The notes below the pieces were generated by a model that did not search any database, was not told where the DNA came from, and saw only the letters and a list, made by a program, of their open reading frames with translations. Source: an uncultured bacterium (GTDB lineage Bacteria > Bacillota_I > Bacilli_A > RF39 > UBA660). Taken from it: DNA of 64,000 bases. The DNA is taken from NCBI GenBank assembly GCA_949292245.1, contig CASEYV010000002.1, positions 1-64,000 of the forward strand, given 5' to 3'. The first letter of the stretch is position 1. The number at the start of each line of letters is the position of its first letter. This document shows, piece after piece, positions 57,986 through 64,000 of this stretch. The translations under genes and the position numbers were made by a program.

Positions 57986-58390
57986 ATGGGAGAAAAAATT
58001 GAAGCACAAAGTCATGCTGAAGTTGATAATCTTAGGCATAAAGATATGTTAGCAAGGACTATTCCTGCTACTAATTCTACTATGAAAAATGTTGAACGCA
58101 TGATTAAAGTTAATATTGATGACCAAGTTAATTTAAACGATATTCATAGCCGAATCAATGATGCTGTAGATAGTATGAGTGAAATTATGAATAAACAAGA
58201 TAAATATGAAAATATAGCAACAATCAATACTATTGAAGATATTGTTGTTAAGAATTTAGATGAACAACAAGATATTGATACTATTGATAAAAAAATTGAT
58301 AATCTTGAAAAAATTATATCAGAACTTTTAGAAGAAAATAAAAAAGTTAATAAAGAATTAGTTGAGATTAAAAAGACATTAAAGCAATAG
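57986..58390 (+). CDS. Coiled-coil protein (134 aa)
   Basis: AGGTGATAAT SD. Almost wholly coiled coil (IDTIDKKIDNLEKIISELLE); likely a trimer or a fibre-associated assembly factor. Its TAG lies in the stem of the following terminator. Confidence 0.6.
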   Translation: MGEKIEAQSHAEVDNLRHKDMLARTIPATNSTMKNVERMIKVNIDDQVNLNDIHSRINDAVDSMSEIMNKQDKYENIATINTIEDIVVKNLDEQQDIDTIDKKIDNLEKIISELLEENKKVNKELVEIKKTLKQ

Positions 58391-58420
58391 TAAATTACTA
58401 TTGTTTCTATTTTTTTTTAT
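58385..58420 (+). terminator. Hairpin plus T-run, stop codon in stem
   Basis: CAATAGTA/TACTATTG, 8 perfect pairs around AAT, followed by TTTCTATTTTTTTTTA. Ends the late gene block. Confidence 0.7.
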
Positions 58421-58530
58421 TTTACATATATCGTTAATTAATTTAAATATATGTGTTGTTTTGATTGTATTTTTTGTATAGTTTGATATATATGTAACTA
58501 TATCTGTATGGTATATTTCGTTAATATAGA

Positions 58531-58545
58531 AAACTATAAATACTA
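58531..58545 (+). promoter_or_regulatory. TATA promoter of the PCNA gene
   Basis: AAACTATAAATAC, with the expected start of transcription near 58562, almost on top of the TTG at 58564. Suggests a leaderless or very short-leader message. Confidence 0.55.
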
Positions 58546-58563
58546 TTTTTATCTAATATTTAC

Positions 58564-59283
58564 TTGGAGGTTGGTATAATAATCATTAAAGAGTTTGATA
58601 TTTTTAAGAAAATTATTACATATTCATCTGTTATTGCGGATGAGTGTATTATTTTATTCAATAAAAACGGTGTTTTTTTAACTCCTGCTACAAGAGGCGG
58701 GACTATTTTAGTTAATTGTTCATTGAAAAGTAATATGTTCGATGATTTACCAGAAGAAGATGTACTTATTGCAATCAATATGGTTAAATTAAGTGATATA
58801 TTAAAATCTTTCAAAGGAAAGGATATTGAGATGGATGTTAGCGAGAATAATATCGTTATTAAAAATGGGGGTAAAGAATTTACCGTTAAAGCTTTGTATG
58901 ATGAATATCTTCCTCAACAAAGGGTAATACCACCAGAGTTTTATGAAGTTGATAAATTTTGTATTGATACATCTTTTATAGTAGAATCTGTATCTGATAT
59001 ATCAAAATTTACTGATTCTCTTTTTGTTGGATTAAAAGATAATGTTTTTTTTATTCAACAAAGAGGTTCTGATGATATGGATTATATTAATAAAGAAGAA
59101 GTAGGCGAGTATAATGATTTTAAGAAAATATTTGCAGTTAATGTTATGAATAACGTATTAAAATTTATTAAACTTAATAATAATGTTGATGTTATCCAAA
59201 TAGAAGAAAATCCGTTTTTATTAAAAATGGATGATGATAATATGAAATTGATTATAGCTATCGCACATATGGTAGAAACATGA
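58564..59283 (+). CDS. PCNA-like sliding clamp (239 aa)
   Basis: Length and order fit archaeal PCNA (~245 aa): IIIKEFDIFKKIITYSSVIA, GVFLTPATRGGTILVNCSL, the central KEFTVKALYDEYLPQQ, FTDSLFVGLKDNVFFIQQ and a C-terminal FLLKMDDDNMKLIIAIAHMV (compare PLxxxYxxxGxxxYLLAPR). It would ring DNA as a processivity factor for the polymerase. No ATG exists near the start: TTG 58564 lies upstream of the SD GGAGGT (58566-58571), while ATA/ATT codons follow the SD, so the true start is uncertain. Confidence 0.75.
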   Translation: MEVGIIIIKEFDIFKKIITYSSVIADECIILFNKNGVFLTPATRGGTILVNCSLKSNMFDDLPEEDVLIAINMVKLSDILKSFKGKDIEMDVSENNIVIKNGGKEFTVKALYDEYLPQQRVIPPEFYEVDKFCIDTSFIVESVSDISKFTDSLFVGLKDNVFFIQQRGSDDMDYINKEEVGEYNDFKKIFAVNVMNNVLKFIKLNNNVDVIQIEENPFLLKMDDDNMKLIIAIAHMVET

Positions 59284-59292
59284 GGTGTTATT

Positions 59293-59565
59293 ATGAAAAA
59301 AGAGGCGATTATTCAGGAAATTGAATCCAGTCATGGTTCTGTTGATAAATTTTTAATGAAGAAAAAAGATTATTATGACATTCCATCTGTTATTGTGGAA
59401 ATTAATGATATTAAGTTTTCTGGCATAAATTTAGTATTTAATATGGATTTTAGTGAGTGTTTTGTGTTTTTCAATCATAGAGTTTATGGTTTACATCAAA
59501 TAGGATATTTTAAATCCGATAATATTAAAGCTTTTAAAATCCATGATTTAAAAACTAATAAATAG
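59293..59565 (+). CDS. Hypothetical protein (90 aa)
   Basis: GAGGTGTTATT SD before ATG. Beta-rich centre (DIKFSGINLVFNMDFSECFV), possibly a small barrel. Follows PCNA by 9 bases and ends in a terminator, so it is the second gene of a two-gene unit. Function unknown. Confidence 0.6.
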   Translation: MKKEAIIQEIESSHGSVDKFLMKKKDYYDIPSVIVEINDIKFSGINLVFNMDFSECFVFFNHRVYGLHQIGYFKSDNIKAFKIHDLKTNK

Positions 59566-59590
59566 TGTTGTTTTTGCACTATTTTTTCTA
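59560..59590 (+). terminator. Hairpin plus T-run, stop codon in stem
   Basis: AAATAGTG pairs with CACTATTT around TTGTTTTTG, continuing into TTTCTACTTTTTTTT. The TAG of the preceding gene is in the left arm. Confidence 0.65.
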
Positions 59591-59632
59591 CTTTTTTTTA
59601 TAACTATAATTTTTTATAAGTGTTTTTATATG

Positions 59633-59647
59633 AAAAAACTTATATAG
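59633..59647 (+). promoter_or_regulatory. TATA promoter of the nucleotide-metabolism operon
   Basis: AAAAAACTTATATAG, ~40 bases before ATG 59681. Confidence 0.6.
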
Positions 59648-59680
59648 TTTAAAGACTTATATTAATTATAGTGATTTTTT

Positions 59681-60424
59681 ATGATTTTAGATAATAATGC
59701 TATGTATGCTAAATACAAGGATATTATTCCTGAAGATAATTTTGAAGATGTAGGAATTTCTTTGACTGTAGGTAAGGTTAAAGAGTTCGTATATAAGAAA
59801 AATGATTATGTTTGTGGAAATGATGAAGTTTCTGAAGTTTGTACAAAAGAATTAACTCCAGAAACTGATAATAATGGAAAAAAATTTTTTATTTTACAAC
59901 CATCACTTCAATATATCGTTGTAGTTAAAGAACATTTACCTGTGGTTGATGGTATCGTTAGGATAATTAATTCTTTAAACGATATATCCAAAGTGGGTTT
60001 AAATGTTATACCTCAAGTTACTGATTCAAGTATTGATACACCCGTTGAAGTTATTGTTGAAAATAAGACACCCGCTCCAATATTTTTAGAAGCAGGTTCA
60101 AGATTTTGTAAATTAGTGGAAACACAAACTGAAGAACCAATTTCTAACATCGTTTTTTTAATTGGTGGAGAGGATAATTTACCTCTTGAAGGTGCTACTG
60201 TTAAGTTGAAAAATACAGTAACTGATAAAGAGTATTTATCTACTGAATCTGATGCATATGGTTTAGCAAAAATAAACGGTATTCTTTATGGTGATTATAA
60301 AATGACAATTCATCACGAAGATGAAGAATATGATAATGGTGTTATAACAGTTGCTGAACCATTAATGACAACAATTTATATTCCAAATATAATGATGATT
60401 GGTAATAATGAGATGATAGAATGA
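59681..60424 (+). CDS. dUTPase/dCTP-deaminase-fold protein fused to a CnaB-like domain (247 aa)
   Basis: Residues 1-155 follow the DCD/dUTPase fold: FILQPSLQYIVVVKEHLPVV, VGLNVIPQVTDSSIDTPVEV, PAPIFLEAGSRFCKLVE. The catalytic box that reads GRSSLARLG in active DCD is changed (INSLNDISKVG), and the active-site Glu position is not acidic, so activity is doubtful. Residues ~165-240 (LPLEGATVKLKNTVTDKEYL, DAYGLAKINGILYGDYKM) are a CnaB/carboxypeptidase-regulatory-like beta domain. The gene overlaps nrdD by 4 bases, which supports a role near dNTP supply or a structural reuse of the trimeric fold. Confidence 0.65.
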   Translation: MILDNNAMYAKYKDIIPEDNFEDVGISLTVGKVKEFVYKKNDYVCGNDEVSEVCTKELTPETDNNGKKFFILQPSLQYIVVVKEHLPVVDGIVRIINSLNDISKVGLNVIPQVTDSSIDTPVEVIVENKTPAPIFLEAGSRFCKLVETQTEEPISNIVFLIGGEDNLPLEGATVKLKNTVTDKEYLSTESDAYGLAKINGILYGDYKMTIHHEDEEYDNGVITVAEPLMTTIYIPNIMMIGNNEMIE

Positions 60425-62454
60425 ATAGAATAAAAGTATTACACACTAATGGAGAAATTGAAGATTTTAAACCTCGTTTAATAGGACAAACAATTATTAA
60501 AGAAACTGGAATTAGCGAAGAAAAAGCTAATAAAATTCAAGGAAGAATTATTAGTAAAATTCGTAATTTAAAGAAAGATGGGTTAGATGAAATTTCTACT
60601 AATGCTATTAGAGCAGAAGTATCCTCTCAATTGTTGAAAGAGAAAGAATTTGAGGCTGAAGAAGATAATAGAAGCTTAGGTATGTCTAGAGCAGAGATTT
60701 ATGATTTGATAAAGAACCCAGATAGGTCTAATGCAAATCAATCACCATCTTCTGAATCAGTTTTAAAATATAGTAATGATAAAGTATTTAAACAAATAGC
60801 ATTAATGGAAGTCCCTAAGGATTTAAGAGAAGCTCATTTGAATAAATTTATTAAAATTCATGATTTAGAAGGTTTAGGTGCAAATATAAGACCACATAAT
60901 TGTTTTATTTTTGATTTGGATTGGTTTAAAAGAAATGGGTTAATTATAGACCCTAATGATGTTAATGCTGCAAGGGCACATCCAGCTAAACATTTATCTG
61001 TATTATTAAACCATGCTTTACAAGCATTACAAGTTAATTCTCAACAAACAACTGGGGGAAGTGGGTTTGCTGATTTCTCAGTTAAAATTGCTCCATTTGT
61101 TAAAGATATGCCATACTCTGAAATCAAACAAAATATGCAAAACTTCTTTTATAATTCATCAATGATACTTATCAGTAAAGCACAAGTTGTTTTCTCAAGT
61201 ATTGGTGTTGATATAGCTATTCCAGATTATATGAAAGAGATGGACGCTATTGGACCAGGTGGTATTGTTGTTGGAAAATATAAAGACTTTGAGAAAGAAA
61301 ATGATGCAGTTGTTCAAGCTATTCTCGAAGTTATGGAAGAAGGATGGGGAGAAAAAGCTAATCCTACTCCGTTTTTATTCCCAAATGTTATTTTTAACTT
61401 AAATAAAGAAGTAGTCAATAATCCTGACAAACAAGATGTATTACTCCGCATACATAAGTACATTGCTAAATATTGGACACCATATATCTGCAATATTGAT
61501 ATAGAAGGCTCTAATGGTGCCTCTGCTGTAATGGGGTGCAGATCTAGGCTTAATAACAATTTAAAGACAGTAGAGGACTCTATTTACAATTGTGGGAACT
61601 TAGCTTATTATACTATAAACTTGCCTAAATTAGGTTATTTAGCCAAAAGCAAAGATGATTTCTTTTCTTTACTTGATAAATACCTTAAAATTGTAGATGA
61701 AGGATTATTATACCGTAGAGATATGGTTAAAAAAGCATTAGATGAAGGATTGATGGATTTCCATAAACAAAAAGATAAAAAAACTGGTAGACAATTATAC
61801 GAGATTGAAAGACAAACATTAACATTTGGTCTTGTTGGTATTAATGAGTGTTTATTAAATCTTTATGGATATGGTGTTAAAGGACATATTGAAGATGCTG
61901 AAGAGATATTACAATACATATCTAATCATGCGAAAGAATTTGCTAAAGAGAATAATGTTAGAACATCAGTTATTATGTCCCCTTGTGAATCAACAAGTTC
62001 TGAATTTGCTGATTTTGATAAAGAAAAATATCCAGATATAATCGTGAATGGTAAAAAAGGAGCTTATTATTATACTAATGGACATGATATTCCAATTGAT
62101 GATGAGATTGATTTTACTGAACACTTAGAAAATGCTTGTAGATTACAAAAATATGCAACAGGTGGAGATATAGCTCATATTTGGAGTTCTGGTCAATGCG
62201 ACCCAGAAGCTTTATTAAAAACAACAAAAATGGCTATTGAAAATGGTATAGGATTTTTAAGTTATTCTGGAGCATTTACTGTTTGTAAGAACTGTGGTGC
62301 TACTTATAGTGGAAAGCTTGAGCAATGTGAAACCTGTGGAAATGATAATTTAGTTGTATATGAAAAAATATGTGGTTATATGGTTCCATTAACAAAATGG
62401 TGTGATGGTAGACTTCAACAAGAACAAGATAGATATTTACAACAAATAAAATAA
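60421..62454 (+). CDS. nrdD: Anaerobic ribonucleoside-triphosphate reductase (677 aa)
   Basis: N-terminal ATP-cone (LHTNGEIEDFKPRLIGQTII), NrdD core with NSQQTTGGSGFADFSV (~res 201), SNGASAVMGCRSRLNNN with the thiyl-radical Cys (~370), and GNLAYYTINLPKLGY; C-terminal zinc Cys (CKNCGATYSGKLEQCETCG, ~621) and the glycyl-radical segment EKICGYMVPLTKW (~648). It reduces NTPs to dNTPs without oxygen. Length is typical. ATGA overlap with the preceding gene and SD-stop overlap with the activase gene show an operon. Confidence 0.95.
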   Translation: MNRIKVLHTNGEIEDFKPRLIGQTIIKETGISEEKANKIQGRIISKIRNLKKDGLDEISTNAIRAEVSSQLLKEKEFEAEEDNRSLGMSRAEIYDLIKNPDRSNANQSPSSESVLKYSNDKVFKQIALMEVPKDLREAHLNKFIKIHDLEGLGANIRPHNCFIFDLDWFKRNGLIIDPNDVNAARAHPAKHLSVLLNHALQALQVNSQQTTGGSGFADFSVKIAPFVKDMPYSEIKQNMQNFFYNSSMILISKAQVVFSSIGVDIAIPDYMKEMDAIGPGGIVVGKYKDFEKENDAVVQAILEVMEEGWGEKANPTPFLFPNVIFNLNKEVVNNPDKQDVLLRIHKYIAKYWTPYICNIDIEGSNGASAVMGCRSRLNNNLKTVEDSIYNCGNLAYYTINLPKLGYLAKSKDDFFSLLDKYLKIVDEGLLYRRDMVKKALDEGLMDFHKQKDKKTGRQLYEIERQTLTFGLVGINECLLNLYGYGVKGHIEDAEEILQYISNHAKEFAKENNVRTSVIMSPCESTSSEFADFDKEKYPDIIVNGKKGAYYYTNGHDIPIDDEIDFTEHLENACRLQKYATGGDIAHIWSSGQCDPEALLKTTKMAIENGIGFLSYSGAFTVCKNCGATYSGKLEQCETCGNDNLVVYEKICGYMVPLTKWCDGRLQQEQDRYLQQIK

Positions 62455-62463
62455 GTGATAAAA

Positions 62464-63102
62464 ATGGATTATAGTATATATGAAACTTCATTAGTTGATT
62501 ATGATGGTGAAATATGTTTATGTTTAAACACAGGACAATGTAGTAATAATTGCTTTTATTGTTATAATAACCCAAATGATATTCCTATTATGGAATTTGA
62601 TACGGCGAAATCTATAATCAATAAGAAAAAACAATTTGTTACTGCTGTTTCACTTACTGGTGGAGAACCTTTACTAAATCCATCTTTATCTAAAATTTTA
62701 GAATATGCAAAAAAACAAAACTTAAAAACAAAAATTGATACATCTTTATGTTGTGATATAAATGATAATGTATTAAAAAATATAGATTTTATTAATATTT
62801 CTATAAAAAATTACAAATATCTATTAAAAATACTACCAAAAATTATTTATATAACAAAATACCAAAATATTGTTGTAAATTTAAATATAGTTTATCATCC
62901 AGAGTATATTTCGTTTTATGAAATAAAAAAAATAAACAACAAATTAAAACAGTTAAATAAAATTGTTTTAGTTGTTACTGCTATGGACATATCTAATACA
63001 AAATATGACAAAGAGGTTACAAAAAAAGATTTATTAAAATTAAAAGAAGTATTAGATATTAACTATATTTTTTATACAAAAGAAGATGGTAAATTTAGAT
63101 GA
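62464..63102 (+). CDS. nrdG: Radical SAM activating enzyme, NrdG-like (212 aa)
   Basis: CSNNCFYCYNNP is the Cx3Cx2C 4Fe-4S motif, and SLTGGEPLLNPSL is the SAM-binding GGEP. Placed directly after nrdD, so it should install the glycyl radical. The N-terminus (DYSIYETSLVDYDGEICLCL) matches NrdG. Start set at ATG 62464, since the upstream GTG is the SD (GTGATAAAA). The C-terminal ~60 residues are Lys-rich and diverged. Confidence 0.85.
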   Translation: MDYSIYETSLVDYDGEICLCLNTGQCSNNCFYCYNNPNDIPIMEFDTAKSIINKKKQFVTAVSLTGGEPLLNPSLSKILEYAKKQNLKTKIDTSLCCDINDNVLKNIDFINISIKNYKYLLKILPKIIYITKYQNIVVNLNIVYHPEYISFYEIKKINNKLKQLNKIVLVVTAMDISNTKYDKEVTKKDLLKLKEVLDINYIFYTKEDGKFR

Positions 63103-63106
63103 TATT

Positions 63107-63598
63107 ATGAAAAATAAAAAAACAAAGTATGGTAGAGTTGGGATTTCTCCCGATGGATATTATATTGTTACTTCAGTAAAAGAAGGGAATTGTCAAAAGC
63201 TTTTGCATAGATTAATATATGAAGAAGAATTTGGCAAAATTCCCGATGGGTATCATATTCATCATAAAGATGGGAATAAATTGAATAATAATATTGATAA
63301 CTTAGAATGTTTATCTCCATCAAATCATGGTAAAACCCATAAACATAGTATAGAAACACGTCATAATCTTAGTAAAATGAAGACTGGAACATCACGTCCT
63401 ACTAATTCAACTGGATATTATAGAGTTTTTACAGAAAAAGATAAAAAATACAAACAAGGATTTTGTTATGTTTATGAGGTTGATACATCTAGACTAGATG
63501 GAAAAAGAAAAAAAAAGAAAATCAGAAGAGTTAATTTATCTGATTTAGAGAAAGCTGTTAAAGAAGCAGGATATGAGTGGAAAAAGATTGATGAATAA
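63107..63598 (+). CDS. HNH homing-type endonuclease (163 aa)
   Basis: LHRLIYEEEFGKIPDGYHIH, HKDGNKLNNNIDNLECLSPS and HGKTHKH form the HNH_3 domain with the His-His/Asn metal site. The C-terminus (TGYYRVFTEKDKKYKQGFCY, then VNLSDLEKAVKEAGY) is an AP2/NUMOD-like DNA-binding part. The ATG at 63107 is preferred over 63086, which overlaps nrdG. Free-standing HNH genes commonly sit next to nrd genes in phages. Confidence 0.85.
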   Translation: MKNKKTKYGRVGISPDGYYIVTSVKEGNCQKLLHRLIYEEEFGKIPDGYHIHHKDGNKLNNNIDNLECLSPSNHGKTHKHSIETRHNLSKMKTGTSRPTNSTGYYRVFTEKDKKYKQGFCYVYEVDTSRLDGKRKKKKIRRVNLSDLEKAVKEAGYEWKKIDE

Positions 63599-63607
63599 TT
63601 AAACATT

Positions 63608-63636
63608 GAAGCTTATGCTTCGTCTTTTTTTTTATT
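63608..63636 (+). terminator. Intrinsic-type terminator of the nrd operon
   Basis: GAAGC/GCTTC hairpin with TTAT loop, followed by GTCTTTTTTTTTATTTTTT. Confidence 0.7.
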
Positions 63637-63700
63637 TTTTAGAGCCTCAAACAAAAAGTTTAAATAGTATAACAGCCATATTATACTATGGTGTTTGAAA

Positions 63701-64000
63701 ATGTTTGAGAATGAAATAAATGGAGTAAGTGGTGATAATATAATTTTTATTAGAAATAAAGATTATATTGGGCCAGTTACTATAAAAGATTTTTATAATA
63801 ATTACGATATAAAAGACTACCAAACTATATATTTTGATTTTGATGAAAGAAAATATATGTGGTCAAGTATAGAAGATGTAGTGAAATTTGAAGAATTAGA
63901 TACAGTAAACATTGTTTGTCATAGAGGATATTCTATTACTTGCAGTCCTAATTTTAATTTTTATGATTATAAAACAAAAGACCGTAAAAAATCACCATAT
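63701..64000 (+). CDS. Hint/intein-like protein, cut by the window edge (first 100 aa)
   Basis: GVSGDNIIFIRNKDYIGPVT (~res 8), YFDFDERKYMWSSIEDVVKF and VCHRGYSITCSPNFNF follow blocks A, N2 and B of Hint domains (compare CVSGDTLI... and G-x-S-I-x-x-S-P-x-H). The first Cys is replaced by Gly and there is no extein before it beyond 7 residues, so it is not a normal intein. The frame is open to the last base. TTTAAATAGTATAAC at 63659-63672 is its promoter. May be a stand-alone Hint protein with autoprocessing, or an intein-derived homing gene. Confidence 0.55.
   Translation, partial: MFENEINGVSGDNIIFIRNKDYIGPVTIKDFYNNYDIKDYQTIYFDFDERKYMWSSIEDVVKFEELDTVNIVCHRGYSITCSPNFNFYDYKTKDRKKSPY

Noticed and set aside
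1..64000. Capsid, portal, terminase, tape measure and integrase genes
   Set aside because: Searched by eye for large terminase Walker and nuclease motifs, tyrosine or serine recombinase motifs and long coiled-coil tape measure proteins; none found in this window.

Overview
The window looks like part of a large tailed-virus (or integrated virus) genome from an AT-rich methanogenic archaeon, most likely a member of Methanobacteriales such as Methanobrevibacter or Methanosphaera. What is seen: ribosome-binding sites of the GGAGGTGAT type placed 3-6 bases before ATG, TATA-type promoters such as AAAAGTTTTATATA, an archaeal histone, a PCNA clamp, a DUF4013-like membrane protein, a Cys/His peptidase-like domain on a tail hub protein (as expected for a pseudomurein-walled host) and Ig-like modules on a tail fibre that resemble methanogen adhesin-like proteins. 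The host assignment is inference. No capsid, portal, terminase or integrase gene was found, so the genome continues outside the window.

Layout. (1) 0-10.9 kb, plus strand: about 30 small, mostly unrecognised genes, several paralogous, separated by hairpins, with two RNA regulatory candidates near 1.33 and 2.35 kb. (2) 10.9-13.2 kb: three GC-rich putative small RNAs, each with its own TATA box and T-tract; then minus-strand genes for a small membrane protein, two unknowns and an XRE repressor, a tRNA-Thr(UGU), and a histone behind a structured leader. (3) 13.2-16.7 kb: a gene-poor region with a possible tRNA-like RNA, duplicated G/T-rich DNA, three adjacent perfect palindromes, operator-like inverted repeats and ten ~45-bp iterons; it is a good candidate for an origin or partition region. 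It is followed by an oddly G-rich minus-strand gene. (4) 18.2-33.9 kb: four DNA methyltransferases (two C5, one Mod-like, one Dam-like) scattered among small proteins built from two recurring modules, many genes preceded by the same AAACGATATA+SD cassette, plus an HslV/proteasome-like Thr hydrolase. (5) 34.4-44.9 kb: replication genes (ribbon-helix-helix regulator, primase-helicase, DinG/XPD-like helicase, Mre11/SbcD-like nuclease). (6) 44.9-47.7 kb, minus strand: XhlA-like and holin-like membrane proteins plus small unknowns. (7) 47.8-58.4 kb: tail hub and fibre genes. (8) 58.5-64 kb: PCNA, a dUTPase-fold fusion, anaerobic ribonucleotide reductase NrdD with its activase, an HNH endonuclease and a Hint-domain protein cut by the window edge.

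How they work together (inference): regions 5 and 8 supply DNA replication and deoxynucleotides, region 7 adsorption and wall penetration, region 6 lysis or envelope functions, region 4 DNA modification against host restriction, and regions 1-2 host takeover and counter-defence. Many gene starts were set at the ATG behind a GGTGAT-type SD instead of the in-frame GTG that lies inside the SD itself.
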